Source of the DNA: Streptomyces sp. Tue 6430
GTDB lineage: Bacteria > Actinomycetota > Actinomycetes > Streptomycetales > Streptomycetaceae
Length of the DNA stretch: 64,000 bases
NCBI GenBank assembly: GCA_021568835.1
Contig: JAKGSH010000010.1
Span: 2,294,001-2,358,000, forward strand
Direction of reading: 5' to 3'
A program made the translations under genes and the position numbers. Positions 44,320 to 53,500 of the stretch are shown here, piece after piece (positions within the stretch are counted from its first letter, which is position 1; each line of letters starts with the position of its first letter). The notes under the pieces were generated by a model that was not told the DNA's origin, made no database searches, and saw nothing but the letters and a program-made list of their open reading frames with translations.

Positions 44320-44997
44320 CTAGCTCTTCTCGAAGCGGAAGCCCACGCCCCGCACCGTGGCGATGTAGCGGGGGTTCGCCGCGTCGTCCCCCAGCTTCTT
44401 CCGCAGCCACGAGATGTGCATGTCGAGGGTCTTGGTCGAGGACCACCAGGTGGTGTCCCAGACCTCCCGCATCAGCTGGTCGCGGGTGACCACCCGGCCG
44501 GCGTCGCGCACGAGGACCCGCAGGAGGTCGAACTCCTTCGCGGTGAGCTGGAGTTCCTCCTCGCCCATCCAGGCGCGGTGCGACTCGACGTCGATGCGGA
44601 CCCCGTGCGTGGCGGGCGGCTGCTGGGGTTCGGCGGAGCCGCGCCGGAGCAGGGCCCGGACACGGGCGAGGAGTTCGGCGAGCCGGAAGGGCTTGGTGAC
44701 GTAGTCGTCGGCGCCCGCGTCCAGTCCGACGACGGTGTCGACCTCGTCGGCGCGCGCGGTGAGGATCAGGATGGGGATGGCGTGGCCGTCGGCGCGCAGC
44801 CGGCGGGCCACCTCCAGGCCGTCCATGCCGGGGAGCCCGAGGTCCAGCACGACCAGGTCGATGCCGCCCTGCATTCCGGCGTCGAGCGCGGAGGGTCCGT
44901 CCTCCCGCACCTCGACCTCGTACCCTTCCCGGCGCAGGGCGCGGGCCAGCGGCTCCGAAATGGACGCGTCGTCCTCGGCGAGCAGTACACGGGTCAT
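44320..44997 (-). CDS. OmpR/PhoB-type response regulator
   Basis: This 225-residue protein starts MTRVLLAEDDASISEPLARAL. The receiver domain (about 1-120) has the acidic pair EDD, the phosphorylation site in LVVLDLGLPGMDGLEVARRL and the conserved Lys in DDYVTKPFRLAELLARV. The winged-helix DNA-binding domain (about 130-225) includes LTAKEFDLLRVLVRDAGRVV and MHISWLRKKLGDDAANPRYIATVRGVGFRFE. It pairs with the kinase downstream. The frame extends to 45030, but ATG 44997 is the natural start. Targets are unknown. Confidence 0.95.
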   Translation of the reverse strand: MTRVLLAEDDASISEPLARALRREGYEVEVREDGPSALDAGMQGGIDLVVLDLGLPGMDGLEVARRLRADGHAIPILILTARADEVDTVVGLDAGADDYVTKPFRLAELLARVRALLRRGSAEPQQPPATHGVRIDVESHRAWMGEEELQLTAKEFDLLRVLVRDAGRVVTRDQLMREVWDTTWWSSTKTLDMHISWLRKKLGDDAANPRYIATVRGVGFRFEKS

Positions 44998-45530
44998 GAG
45001 GCGATGGTAGTCCGCGTGGGACTGGGCCAAGGGTGTGATGCCCGACCCCGGCTCTTACTCGCGGACATGCCGGACAACCCGCCCGCGACGGTCCCGTCGC
45101 CCCCGGTGCGGCCCCGGCGCGGAGCTGGTACGGACCTGAGGTCGCGGGATGTCATCCTGATGTGGACCTTGGAAACCTCGTCCTGGTTCCTTTCCGGCCT
45201 GTGATCTGCGACTCAAGTCCTTCCATATCCGGTTCTGTCCTGCCGTATGGTGAAAGGACGCCTGTAGCACCACGGGGACCTTTGGCGCTCGACTTGACGC
45301 TGAGGGTCTCTTTTGCGTGCGGGCCGGCTCTCCGCCGGCCTTGGAAAGGAACGACCTGTGGCCGGGCCCCCACTCGCGGGGCGTGGATCCCGGTGGTCGC
45401 CGTCCGCCGTTCCGTGACCCGGAGCGGCCTCCCCCGTGGGCGTGGGTGGACGGGTCGATCGAGCCGGTGCCGGCCGCCCCCGACCGGGCGCGCACGCTCC
45501 ACCGCGCGTCCCGACCAGCAAGGAACGACC
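44998..45530. other. Intergenic region upstream of the peptide transporter, with possible mini-ORF
   Basis: Divergent promoters for the response regulator and the transporter must lie in these 533 bases. A 7-bp hairpin at 45322-45340 precedes AAGGAACGACC and a GTG mini-ORF at 45358-45417 (19 residues, AGPPLAGRGSRWSPSAVP). The same AAGGAACGACC occurs just before the transporter ATG at 45531. The mini-ORF could be a regulatory upstream frame. Nothing else is recognised. Confidence 0.4.
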
Positions 45531-47027
45531 ATGGCGTCCAGCCTGACGAAGGACTCGGTCAGCCCGGGAACCCCCGGGACCGGGAAGACCTTCTTCGGCC
45601 ACCCCCGCGGACTGGCCACTCTCTTCATGACCGAGATGTGGGAGAGGTTCTCCTACTACGGCATGAGGGCCCTCCTCCCGCTGTACCTGGTCGCGCCGGG
45701 CGGCCTGCACCTGAACGCGGGCACCGCGACCGCGATCTACTCCGTGTACGTGTCGCTGGTGTACCTGCTCGCCATGCCCGGCGGCTGGTTCGGCGACCGC
45801 GTCTGGGGTCCGCGCAGGACCGTCGCCGTCGCCGGTGCGGTGATCATGCTCGGCCACCTCACCCTGGCCCTGCCGTCCTCCGGGACCTTCTACGCCGGTC
45901 TGGGTCTGGTCGCGATCGGTTCCGGCCTGCTGAAGGCCAACATCTCCACGATGGTCGGCCACCTCTACGACGGCCCGGACGACCCGCGCCGCGACGGCGG
46001 CTTCACCGTCTTCTACATGGGCATCAACCTCGGCGCCTTCGCCGCCCCGCTGATCATCGGCACCATCGGCGAGAACGTGAACTGGCACTTCGGCTTCGCC
46101 CTCGCCGCGCTCGGCATGGCGCTGGGCCTGGCGCAGTTCCTGCTCGGCAGCCGCCACCTGGCCGACCGCTCCAGCGTCGTGCCGAAGCCGCTGTCCGCCG
46201 AGGAGAAGTCCGCCACGCTGCGCAAGGCCGCGATCTGGGCCGGCATCGCCGTCGTGGCGTACGCGATCGTCGGCTTCTCCGGCCACTACACGCTCAACTG
46301 GATCCTGGTCCCGCTGACCCTGCTCGGCGTGATCATCCCGGTGATGGTGCTGGTCAACATCAAGCGGGACAGGGAACTCGACCGCTCCGAGCAGTCGAAG
46401 ATGTCCGCGTACGTCTGGTTCTTCGTGGCCGCCGCCGTGTTCTGGATGATCTACGACCAGGGCGGCTCGACCCTGTCGATCTTCGCGGACTCCTCCGCCG
46501 ACAACACCGTCCTCGGCTGGGAGTTCCCGGTCTCCTGGTACCAGTCGGTCAACCCGGTCCTGATCATGGCCCTGGCCCCGCTCTTCGCCTGGTTCTGGCT
46601 CGCGCTGAACAAGCGGGGCAAGGAGCCGAGCACGATCGTGAAGTTCGCCTCGGGCCTGGTCCTGGTCGGCGCGTCCTTCTTCCTCTTCCTCGCCCCGCTG
46701 TCGATCGCCGAGGGCGGTCACAAGGCGGCCGCGATGTGGCTGGTGGCGATCTACTTCGTGCAGACCGTCGGCGAGCTGCTGCTCTCCCCCGTCGGCCTGT
46801 CGGTCACCACGAAGATGGCGCCGGCGAAGTACGCCTCGCAGATGATGGGCGTCTGGTTCCTGGCCGTCACCGCCGGTGACGCCACGACCGGTCTGCTCTC
46901 CATCGCCGGCGTCGACCTGAACAGGACGGGCATCGTCGCGATGGAGGCCACGCTCGCGGTGGTCGCCGGTGCCGCGGTGTGGATGTACCGCAAGCGCGTC
47001 AAGGAACTCATGGGCGACGTCCGCTGA
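45531..47027 (+). CDS. POT/PTR family proton-coupled oligopeptide transporter
   Basis: This major-facilitator importer of di- and tripeptides has 498 residues. The family signature EMWERFSYYGMRALLPLYLV (the ExxERFxYY motif) is near the N-terminus. GSGLLKANISTMVGHLY and FYMGINLGAFAAPLIIG are the second POT signature. About 12-14 helices follow, including FWMIYDQGGSTLSIFA with a substrate-binding region. ATG 45531 follows AAGGAACGACC. The frame is open upstream to 45162 without a credible start. It may feed the dipeptidase at 39 kb. A terminator hairpin follows. Confidence 0.95.
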   Translation: MASSLTKDSVSPGTPGTGKTFFGHPRGLATLFMTEMWERFSYYGMRALLPLYLVAPGGLHLNAGTATAIYSVYVSLVYLLAMPGGWFGDRVWGPRRTVAVAGAVIMLGHLTLALPSSGTFYAGLGLVAIGSGLLKANISTMVGHLYDGPDDPRRDGGFTVFYMGINLGAFAAPLIIGTIGENVNWHFGFALAALGMALGLAQFLLGSRHLADRSSVVPKPLSAEEKSATLRKAAIWAGIAVVAYAIVGFSGHYTLNWILVPLTLLGVIIPVMVLVNIKRDRELDRSEQSKMSAYVWFFVAAAVFWMIYDQGGSTLSIFADSSADNTVLGWEFPVSWYQSVNPVLIMALAPLFAWFWLALNKRGKEPSTIVKFASGLVLVGASFFLFLAPLSIAEGGHKAAAMWLVAIYFVQTVGELLLSPVGLSVTTKMAPAKYASQMMGVWFLAVTAGDATTGLLSIAGVDLNRTGIVAMEATLAVVAGAAVWMYRKRVKELMGDVR

Positions 47028-47048
47028 CGTCCCCTCCCCCACGGTTCC

Positions 47049-47086
47049 CACAGGGTCGCCGCGACTCCGGTCGCGGCGGCCCTGTG
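47049..47086. terminator. Terminator between the peptide transporter and the ATPase gene
   Basis: A 17-bp stem (CACAGGG, one T-G pair, CGCCGCGAC) with a four-base loop lies 22 bases past the transporter stop, before a convergent gene. Confidence 0.8.
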
Positions 47087-47255
47087 CCGCATCCGGCGGG
47101 GCCGCCGCCGGACGGCGTACCGCCGCCGTCGAGGCGCGCCCGGGGCATGGGGAAGGGTGGGGAAGGAAGGAGAGGCGCGCCGGAGTGCCGACGATCCGGC
47201 GCGGGAGGGTCGGGAGGGCAAGGCGTGGCGGCGGCGCCGCGAGGGGCGCCGCGGC

Positions 47256-47738
47256 TCAGGCCGGGGCGCCCAGTTCCGCCCAGACCGTCTTGCCCGCGAC
47301 GCCCGGGGTCCGTACGACCCCCCAGTCCAGGCAGAGGCGCTGCACGATGAACATGCCGTGGCCGCCGGGGCGGCCGGCGCGGTGGGGGTTGCGGGGGGCG
47401 GGCTGGCCGGTGCCGCGGTCGGAGACCTCGACGCGGATCACCTTGTTGTCGCAGCCGATCTGGAGCCGGTCGGGGCCCTCGGCGTGCAGGCAGGCGTTGG
47501 TCACCAGCTCGGAGACGACGAGCAGCACGTCCTCGGCGGTGGCCCGCTGGTCGGCGCCCCCGGCGGGCAGCCAGCCCCACGCGTACAACGCCTGACGGGC
47601 GAAGTCGCGGGCGAGCGGGACGACACCGCTCTCGCCGTCGAAGCTCAGCGTGCGGACCTGACGACCCGCCGACGCTCCGGAAGCGCCGCTGGGCTCCGGG
47701 CCGCGGTCGCCCGGCGAATAAGGCCGGGTGGTGCTCAT
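47256..47738 (-). CDS. prsI: ATP-binding anti-sigma factor (HATPase, RsbW/PrsI-like)
   Basis: This GHKL ATPase of 160 residues probably binds and inhibits the sigma factor encoded at 48725. The N-box is LLVVSELVTNACLHAEG, the G1 box VEVSDRGTG and the G2 box GGHGMFIVQRL. A variable N-terminus of about 25 residues precedes it. In S. coelicolor a similar gene beside sigI is called prsI; the symbol rests on memory and gene order. Kinase activity on the STAS protein (gene at 48103) is expected from the family. It is transcribed in the same direction as the STAS gene, 364 bp downstream. Confidence 0.85.
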   Translation of the reverse strand: MSTTRPYSPGDRGPEPSGASGASAGRQVRTLSFDGESGVVPLARDFARQALYAWGWLPAGGADQRATAEDVLLVVSELVTNACLHAEGPDRLQIGCDNKVIRVEVSDRGTGQPAPRNPHRAGRPGGHGMFIVQRLCLDWGVVRTPGVAGKTVWAELGAPA

Positions 47739-48102
47739 CAGCGCTTCACCTCACCGATTCACCAGTTCAGGGTTCACTTCAGCGTTCTGTCCGTGCTTGG
47801 GTTCGTGCTGGTCGTGCTTCGGGGCGTCGTTCGCGCGACGGGGGGCGTCCGGGGTGCGCGACACCTCGACGGTGCCGGAGTTCCCGCACGTGTTCGGCGG
47901 CCGCCGCACGGTCGGTCTGCGCATCCCGCCCTCTCCTCGTGCTGTGCCACCGACATGTTTAGGTGTCTCCTGCCCGACACGACCGGCGGAACACCCTTCG
48001 TTCGCCCACAGGTGACCGGCCCGTCCGCCCCCGGTGTGTCCGTGGCGCGCCGGAGTCCCGGTCGCGCCCGGCCGCCGCAGGGGCCACGGGCGGGTCCCGG
48101 AG
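47739..48102. other. Gap between STAS and ATPase genes
   Basis: No gene is seen in these 364 bases. An inverted repeat GTGTC-N8-GACAC (47963-47980) and an ACATGT palindrome at about 47954 sit in an AT-richer patch, likely the ATPase gene promoter region. GACAC is also the WhiA core, but nothing else supports WhiA binding. Confidence 0.4.
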
Positions 48103-48480
48103 TCAGCCGTCCCCGTCCGCGAGGGCCGCCTCGACCGTGTCGTGCACGGTGAAGACGGCGTCCGCGCCGGTGATCTCGAACACCCGGGCCACCACGGGCA
48201 GCATGCCCGCCAGGTGCACCGCGCCTCCCGCGGCCTCCGCCTTCAGGCGGGCGCCGAGCAGGACGTTGAGTCCCGTGGAGTCGCAGAACTCCAGCCGGGA
48301 GCAGTCCACGACCAGTCGGCTCAGCCCCTTGGCGAGGCACTCCTCGAGCGGCTCGCGCAACAGATCGGCCGTGTGGTGATCCAGCTCACCGGCGGGGGTG
48401 ACGACGGCACTGGTGCCCTCTTCCCGCACTTCCACCATGAGCCGGCCAGACTGTGCGCTGCCGACCGTCCCGCGGTCCAT
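48103..48480 (-). CDS. STAS domain anti-anti-sigma factor
   Basis: This SpoIIAA/RsbV-type antagonist of 125 residues would be controlled by phosphorylation of a serine and release the sigma factor from its anti-sigma partner. The STAS core reads SAVVTPAGELDHHTADLLREPL, with the phosphoserine loop LEFCDSTGLNVLLGARLKAE. It starts MDRGTVGSAQSGRLMVEVRE at 48480 with GGGAGA eight bases upstream. Its gene is divergent from the sigma factor gene at 48725, with the anti-sigma gene downstream: a full partner-switching set. The S. coelicolor counterpart is arsI, if I recall correctly. Confidence 0.9.
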   Translation of the reverse strand: MDRGTVGSAQSGRLMVEVREEGTSAVVTPAGELDHHTADLLREPLEECLAKGLSRLVVDCSRLEFCDSTGLNVLLGARLKAEAAGGAVHLAGMLPVVARVFEITGADAVFTVHDTVEAALADGDG

Positions 48481-48617
48481 GCCGTGTCTCTCCCGAGGTC
48501 GTGACTGCTGCTGACGCCCTCGAACACTACGCCTTCGATCCGCACTCCAACAGCCGAACAATCGCCCGCAAACGGACATAACCCAACAAACCGAACTTGC
48601 GATCGGCTGAGTAAAGC

Positions 48618-48623
48618 GGGTAG
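48618..48623 (+). promoter_or_regulatory. Possible -10 element of a SigB-type promoter for sigI
   Basis: GGGTAG lies about 100 bases upstream of the sigma factor start. It matches the -10 of SigB/SigF-class promoters in Streptomyces (GGGTAC/T). A good GTTT-type -35 at the proper distance is not evident, so autoregulation is only suggested. Confidence 0.3.
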
Positions 48624-48724
48624 GGCTAGAGGAACACACCCGATACGGCCGGCTTGGAGGCGCCGCACACCGTAGTGCACGCACTGGCTTCGGCAGCCAT
48701 ATGCCGAGAACGATGGAGGACATC

Positions 48725-49630
48725 ATGTCATCCCGGCTCGACGCTCCGCATACCCACAGGGCGACGTCGACATTCCCTCCGGAACAACCGGCTCCCGTCG
48801 AGCGGAGCGGCGGTCCCCGTGACGCCCTCGCCGGACTCCCGGAGATCCCGCCGTACGACGAGGTCGGACCCGTCGACGCGCGGGCCCTGTCCAAGACCCT
48901 CTTCGAGCGGCTGGAGTCGCTGGAGGAAGGCACCTACGACTACTCGTACGTGCGCAACACCCTCGTCGAACTGAACCTCGCGCTGGTCAAGTTCGCGGCC
49001 TCCCGCTTCCGCTCCCGCAGCGAGCCCATGGAGGACATCGTCCAGGTCGGCACGATCGGCCTGATCAAGGCGATCGACCGCTTCGAGCTGAGCCGTGGTG
49101 TGGAGTTCCCCACCTTCGCGCTGCCAACCATCGTGGGCGAGATCAAGCGGTTCTTCCGTGACACGTCCTGGTCCGTGCGCGTCCCGCGCCGGCTCCAGGA
49201 GCTACGGCTCGACCTGGCCAAGGCCGGCGACGAGCTCGCCCAGCAGCTCGACCGCGCCCCCACCGTGGCGGAGCTGGCGGAGCGCCTCGGCATCACCAAC
49301 GAGGAGGTCGTCGAGGGCATGGCCGCCTCGAACGCGTACACCGCCGCCTCGCTGGACGCCCAGCCGGAGGAGGACGACGCGGAGAGCGCCCTCGCCGACC
49401 GCATCGGCTACGAGGACCACGGGCTCGAGGGCATCGAGTACGTCGAGTCGCTGAAGCCGCTGATCGCCGGACTCGCGCCCCGCGACCGGCAGATCCTCTC
49501 GCTGCGCTTCGTCGCCGGGATGACCCAGTCGGAGATCGGCGAGGAACTCGGCATCTCGCAGATGCACGTCTCGCGGCTGCTGTCGCGCACGCTGGTGCGG
49601 CTGCGCAAGGGCCTGACGCTGGAGGAGTGA
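48725..49630 (+). CDS. sigI: RNA polymerase sigma factor of the SigB/SigF/SigI subfamily
   Basis: This group 3 sigma factor of 301 residues is controlled by partner switching. Region 2 has LVKFAASRFRSRSEPMEDIVQVGTIGLIKAIDRFELSRGVEF-type sequence (core binding and -10 recognition). Region 3 covers VPRRLQELRLDLAKAGDELA. Region 4 has APRDRQILSLRFVAGMTQSEIGEELGISQMHVSRLLSRTL, with the -35 helix-turn-helix. ATG 48725 is chosen because GGAGG precedes it by five bases; ATGs at 48701 and 48713 are less likely. The STAS and ATPase genes are divergent. sigI is assigned from context; sigF-like naming is also used. Confidence 0.92.
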   Translation: MSSRLDAPHTHRATSTFPPEQPAPVERSGGPRDALAGLPEIPPYDEVGPVDARALSKTLFERLESLEEGTYDYSYVRNTLVELNLALVKFAASRFRSRSEPMEDIVQVGTIGLIKAIDRFELSRGVEFPTFALPTIVGEIKRFFRDTSWSVRVPRRLQELRLDLAKAGDELAQQLDRAPTVAELAERLGITNEEVVEGMAASNAYTAASLDAQPEEDDAESALADRIGYEDHGLEGIEYVESLKPLIAGLAPRDRQILSLRFVAGMTQSEIGEELGISQMHVSRLLSRTLVRLRKGLTLEE

Positions 49631-49674
49631 GCGCGCCTCCCCGGGGACCGGGGCCGGCCGGAGACCAGTGCGGT

Positions 49675-49716
49675 CCGCGCCCGGGTGAGCGGTCGGATGC
49701 CGCCACCCGGGCGCGG
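49675..49716 (+). terminator. Terminator after sigI
   Basis: A perfect 13-bp stem (49675-49687 with 49704-49716) with a 16-base loop lies 45 bases after the stop. Confidence 0.7.
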
Positions 49717-49876
49717 CCTTGCCCTGCGGAGCCGTGAGCGCGCACGGGCACACGGGCGTCGGGTGTCCTCATCGTGGAAACCCACTGGCCGGATTCCCCC
49801 CGGTGACTACGCTGGCCCCGTCCCCTGACCAGCGGCGCTGCTGGGCCTGCCACGTCGTCCGCTCGTGAGGAACCCC

Positions 49877-50896
49877 ATGCCCGACTCCCCCGCCGTCCCG
49901 GCCCGCCCCGGCCGGTTCGGCCGGCTCGCCGATGTGCCCGTGCTGCTGGTCGCCGCCGTGTGGGGGTCCAGTTACCTCGCCGCGAAGGGCGTCACCACCG
50001 CCGACACCGTGGTGGCCGTGCTGGTGCTGCGGTTCGCCGTGGTGCTCCCGGTGCTGGTGGCCGTCGGCCTGCGGCGGCTGCGGGCGCTGAGCGGCGCGCA
50101 GTGGCGGGGGGCCGGGCTGCTCGGGCTGGTCCTCGCGGGGATCTTCCTGCTGGAGACGTACGGGGTGGTGCACACCTCGGCCACGAACGCGGGACTGATC
50201 ATCAGCCTGACCATGGTGTTCACGCCGCTCGCGGAGAGCCGGGTGCGCGGGGTGCGGCTGCCGGGGGCGTTCCTGGCGGCGGCGGGCGTGTCGGTGGCGG
50301 GGGTGGCACTGCTGACGCAGGGCGCCGGGTTCACCGCTCCGTCCGGGGGCGATCTGCTGATGCTGGGGGCGGCCGTCGCCCGTACCGTGCACGTGCTGGC
50401 GATGGCGCGGATGGAGTCCGTGCGGGGAGCGGACGCGCTGTCCCTGACCACGGTCCAACTGGGCGGGGCGGTCGCCGTGTTCGCGGTGCTGGTGGCGATG
50501 CCGGGGACGGGCGCCTCGCCGTGGGCCGCCGCCGCCGGTTTCGACGCCGGGGACTGGGCCGGCCTGCTCTACCTCTCCGTGTTCTGCACGCTGTTCGCGT
50601 TCTTCGTGCAGATGTGGGCCGTCCGCCGTACGTCGCCGTCCCGGGTCAGCCTGCTGCTGGGGACCGAGCCGGTGTGGGCGGCGGCCGTGGGCATCGCGCT
50701 CGCCGGGGACCGGCCGGGGTGGCCGGGCCTCGCGGGCGCGGTGTTGGTCCTCGCCGGTACGGCGTGGGGGCGGTCGGTGGCGGACCGGGGACGGACGGTG
50801 GCGGGTGAGGGGCGCGCGACCGCGGGCGAGCCCCCTCAGACCACCCGTACGCCCCGTCGCCACACCTGCGAGACGAGCGGCACGCCGGGGCGGTAG
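49877..50896 (+). CDS. DMT superfamily (EamA) transporter
   Basis: This drug/metabolite transporter has ten predicted helices and two EamA repeats. The first repeat covers VPVLLVAAVWGSSYLAAKGV to GLVLAGIFLLETYGVVHTSATNAGLIISLTMVF. The second reaches YLSVFCTLFAFFVQMWAVRRTSPSRVSLLLGTEPVWAAAVG. Substrate unknown. ATG 49877 follows GAGG at six bases; GTG 49865 is an alternative. The as-read C-terminus (about 30 polar residues) overlaps the 3' end of hutI by 61 bp. One extra G at 50803-50805 would end it at RTVAG near 50808 and remove the overlap, so the tail may be another homopolymer artefact. Confidence 0.9.
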   Translation: MPDSPAVPARPGRFGRLADVPVLLVAAVWGSSYLAAKGVTTADTVVAVLVLRFAVVLPVLVAVGLRRLRALSGAQWRGAGLLGLVLAGIFLLETYGVVHTSATNAGLIISLTMVFTPLAESRVRGVRLPGAFLAAAGVSVAGVALLTQGAGFTAPSGGDLLMLGAAVARTVHVLAMARMESVRGADALSLTTVQLGGAVAVFAVLVAMPGTGASPWAAAAGFDAGDWAGLLYLSVFCTLFAFFVQMWAVRRTSPSRVSLLLGTEPVWAAAVGIALAGDRPGWPGLAGAVLVLAGTAWGRSVADRGRTVAGEGRATAGEPPQTTRTPRRHTCETSGTPGR

Positions 50897-52050
50897 GCCA
50901 GGTGGACGTGGCTGGGGGCGTCCAGGAGGACCAGATCGGCGTACGCGCCGGGGGTCAGGCGGCCCACGTCCGTGCGGCGCAGGGCTGCGGCGCCGCCCGC
51001 CGTGGCCGACCAGAGGGCCTCGTCGGGGGTCATCCGCATGTCGCGTACGGCGAGCGCGACGCAGAACGGGACCGAGGACGTGAAGGACGAGCCCGGGTTG
51101 CAGTCCGTGGACAGGGCCACGGTGACGCCGGCGTCCAGCAGGCGGCGGGCGTCCGGCCACGCGGCCCGGGTGGAGAACTCGGCGCCGGGCAGCAGCGTGG
51201 CGACCGTCGCGCTGTTCGCGAGGGCGTCCACGTCGGCGTCGGTGAGATGGGTGCAGTGGTCCGCGCTGGCCGCGTCCAGTTCGACCGCCAGCTGCACGCC
51301 GGGGCCGTGGGAGAGCTGGTTGGCGTGGATGCGGGGGTGCAGGCCCCTGGCCCGGCCGGCGGTGAGGATCGCGCGGGCCTGGTCGCCGTCGAAGGCGCCC
51401 TCCTCGCAGAAGACGTCGATCCAGCGGGCGTGCGGGGCGCAGGCGTCGAGCATCTCGCCGGTGACGAGGGCGACGTAGGCGGCCGGGTCGTCGGCGAAGT
51501 CCGGGGGGACGATGTGGGCGCCCAGGTAGGTGACCTCGTCGGTGTGGGCGGCGGCGAGGCGCAGGGCGCGGGCCTCGTCGGCGACGGTCAGGCCGTAGCC
51601 GGACTTCGTCTCGAAGGTCGTCGTGCCCTGGCGCAGGGCCTCGGCGAGGTAGCGGGTGAGGTTGCGTTCGAGGTCGGCGTCGCTCGCCGCCCGCGTGGCC
51701 GCGACGGTCGTGCGGATGCCGCCCGCGCCGTACGGCCGCCCCGACATCCGGGCGTTGAACTCCTGGGTCCGGTCGCCCGCGAAGACGAGGTGGGAGTGGG
51801 AGTCGACGAAGCCGGGGACGGCCGCCCGGCCGCCGGCGTCGACCCGGTTGTCAGTGGCGGGTGCTTTGCTTCGTTCACCGGTCCACGCGATGCGGTCGCC
51901 GTCGATGACGACGGCCGCGTCCTGGATCAGTCCGAGCGGGGAACAGTCACCGGAGGAGGGGTCGTTGGTGACCAGGGCGGCGATGTTGGTGACGAGCGTG
52001 CTCGCGGTGCTCGCGGAGTGGGCGGGGTTGTCGGTCGTCGCGCTGCTCAT
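50836..52050 (-). CDS. hutI: Imidazolonepropionase
   Basis: It is the third step of histidine degradation, opening the ring of imidazolone propionate to formiminoglutamate. The 404-residue amidohydrolase has VPGFVDSHSHLVFAGDRTQEF with the HxH metal site, KSGYGLTVADEARALRL, ADHCTHLTDADV and ALSTDCNPGSSFTSSVPF. It starts at ATG 52050 (MSSATTDNPAHSAS) with AAGGA upstream. It is the last gene of the hut operon here, 77 bases from the hutF stop. No hutH (histidine ammonia-lyase) is in the window. Confidence 0.96.
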   Translation of the reverse strand: MSSATTDNPAHSASTASTLVTNIAALVTNDPSSGDCSPLGLIQDAAVVIDGDRIAWTGERSKAPATDNRVDAGGRAAVPGFVDSHSHLVFAGDRTQEFNARMSGRPYGAGGIRTTVAATRAASDADLERNLTRYLAEALRQGTTTFETKSGYGLTVADEARALRLAAAHTDEVTYLGAHIVPPDFADDPAAYVALVTGEMLDACAPHARWIDVFCEEGAFDGDQARAILTAGRARGLHPRIHANQLSHGPGVQLAVELDAASADHCTHLTDADVDALANSATVATLLPGAEFSTRAAWPDARRLLDAGVTVALSTDCNPGSSFTSSVPFCVALAVRDMRMTPDEALWSATAGGAAALRRTDVGRLTPGAYADLVLLDAPSHVHLAYRPGVPLVSQVWRRGVRVV

Positions 52051-52127
52051 GGCGTCCTTGCTGGCCTGGTCGGCGGTGGGGTCGGGTTCGGGGGCGGAGG
52101 CGGGCCGCGCGCGGGAGCGGCCCGCGG

Positions 52128-53500
52128 TCATCCGCGCAGGGCTGCGACGGCGTCCGCGAGGGCTTTCGGCACGTCCGGGACGAGACGGTGGACCCCGTCC
52201 CGCACGACGTGCCGGCCGGCCACGACCGTGTGCGACACGTCCGCTGCCGACGCGGCGAATACGGCCGTCTCGGCCCCGAGCCGCGGAAGCGGCCCTGCCG
52301 TCCTGACCGAGTCGAGCGCGATCGTCGTGAAGTCGGCGGCCGCGCCGGCCTCGAGGACGCCCGCGTCGTCCCGGCCGAGGGCCGCGTGACCGTCGGCGGA
52401 GGCGGCCCGCAGGAGGGCGGCGGCCGTCCAGTGCCCGCGGGTGCGGGTGCGCAGCCGCTCGTTCAGCTCCATCGCGCGGGCCTCTTCGAGCAGGTCGATC
52501 ACGGCGTGGCTGTCGGAGCCGAGGGAGAGCGGGGAGCCCGCCCGCTGGAGGGCGACGGCCGGGCCGATGCCGTCGGCGAGGTCCCGCTCCGTCGTCGGGC
52601 ACATGCAGGTGCCGGTGCCGGAGCGGCCGAGGAGGGCGATGTCCTCCTCGGTGAGGTGCGTGTTGTGGACGCCGGTGGTGCCCCGGCCCAGGACGCCGTG
52701 CTCGGCGAGGAGCTGCGTCGGGGTGCGGCCGTGGGCCTCGCGGCAGGCGTCGTTCTCGGCGGTCTGCTCGGACAGGTGGACGTGCAGCGGCGCCCCGCGC
52801 TCCTGCGCCCAGCGGGCCACGGTCGTCAACTGCCCGGCGGGCACGGCCCGTACGGAGTGGATCGCGGCCCCGATCCGTGCGTGGTCCCGTTCCTTGAGAA
52901 GTGAACAGCGTTCGGCCCAGGCCTCCGCGTCGCCGTCGGAGAAGCGGAGCTGGTGGGCGGTGGGGGGCTGTCCGAAGCCGGCGGAGAGGTAGGCGGTGTC
53001 GAGGAGGGTGATGCGGATGCCGGCGTCGGCGGCGGCCTCGATCAGGGCCTCGCCCATCGCGTTGGGGTCGGCGTAAGGGGTGCCGCCGGGCGCGTGGTGC
53101 ACGTAGTGGAACTCGCCGACGGCCGTGATGCCGGCGAGCGCCATCTCCGCGTAGACCGCGCGGGCCAGCCGGTGGTAGGTCTCCGGGGTCAGCCGGTCGG
53201 CGACGGAGTACATGATCTCGCGCCAGGTCCAGAAGGTGCCGGAACCGACCTGGACGGTGCCGCGCAGGGCGCGGTGGAAGGCGTGGCTGTGGGCGTTCGC
53301 CAGCCCGGGGAGGGTGAGGCCGCGCAGGATCTCGGCGCCGGGGGCGGGCCGGTGACGCTCGTGCGGACGGCGGTGATGCGGCCGTCCGCGCCCGCGGCGG
53401 AGCCGCCCGTCGACACCGTGAGGGCGACGCCCGGCTCGACGCGGTCGCCGATCCAGGCGTGCTCCAGCCAGTACGTCCGTGTCCGCTGCGTGGGGGTCAC
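52128..53500 (-). pseudogene. hutF: Formimidoylglutamate deiminase, frame broken as read
   Basis: It hydrolyses N-formimidoyl-L-glutamate to N-formylglutamate and ammonia. The GTG start at 53500 (TPTQRTRTYWLEHAWIGDRV) overlaps the upstream stop. The frame breaks at the GGGGG run 53340-53344, where one base restores PPPGAEILRGLTLPGLANAHSHAFH. The rest is continuous: the metal site NAHSHAFHRALRG, HVHLSEQTAENDACREAHGR, VHNTHLTEEDIALL and LSLGSDSHAVIDLLEEARAMEL. The repaired length is 457 residues, normal for HutF. It is probably intact in the organism. Confidence 0.9.

Noticed and set aside
45162..45530. N-terminal extension of the peptide transporter
   Set aside because: The frame is open but no start with a ribosome site is found, and the family signature begins soon after ATG 45531.
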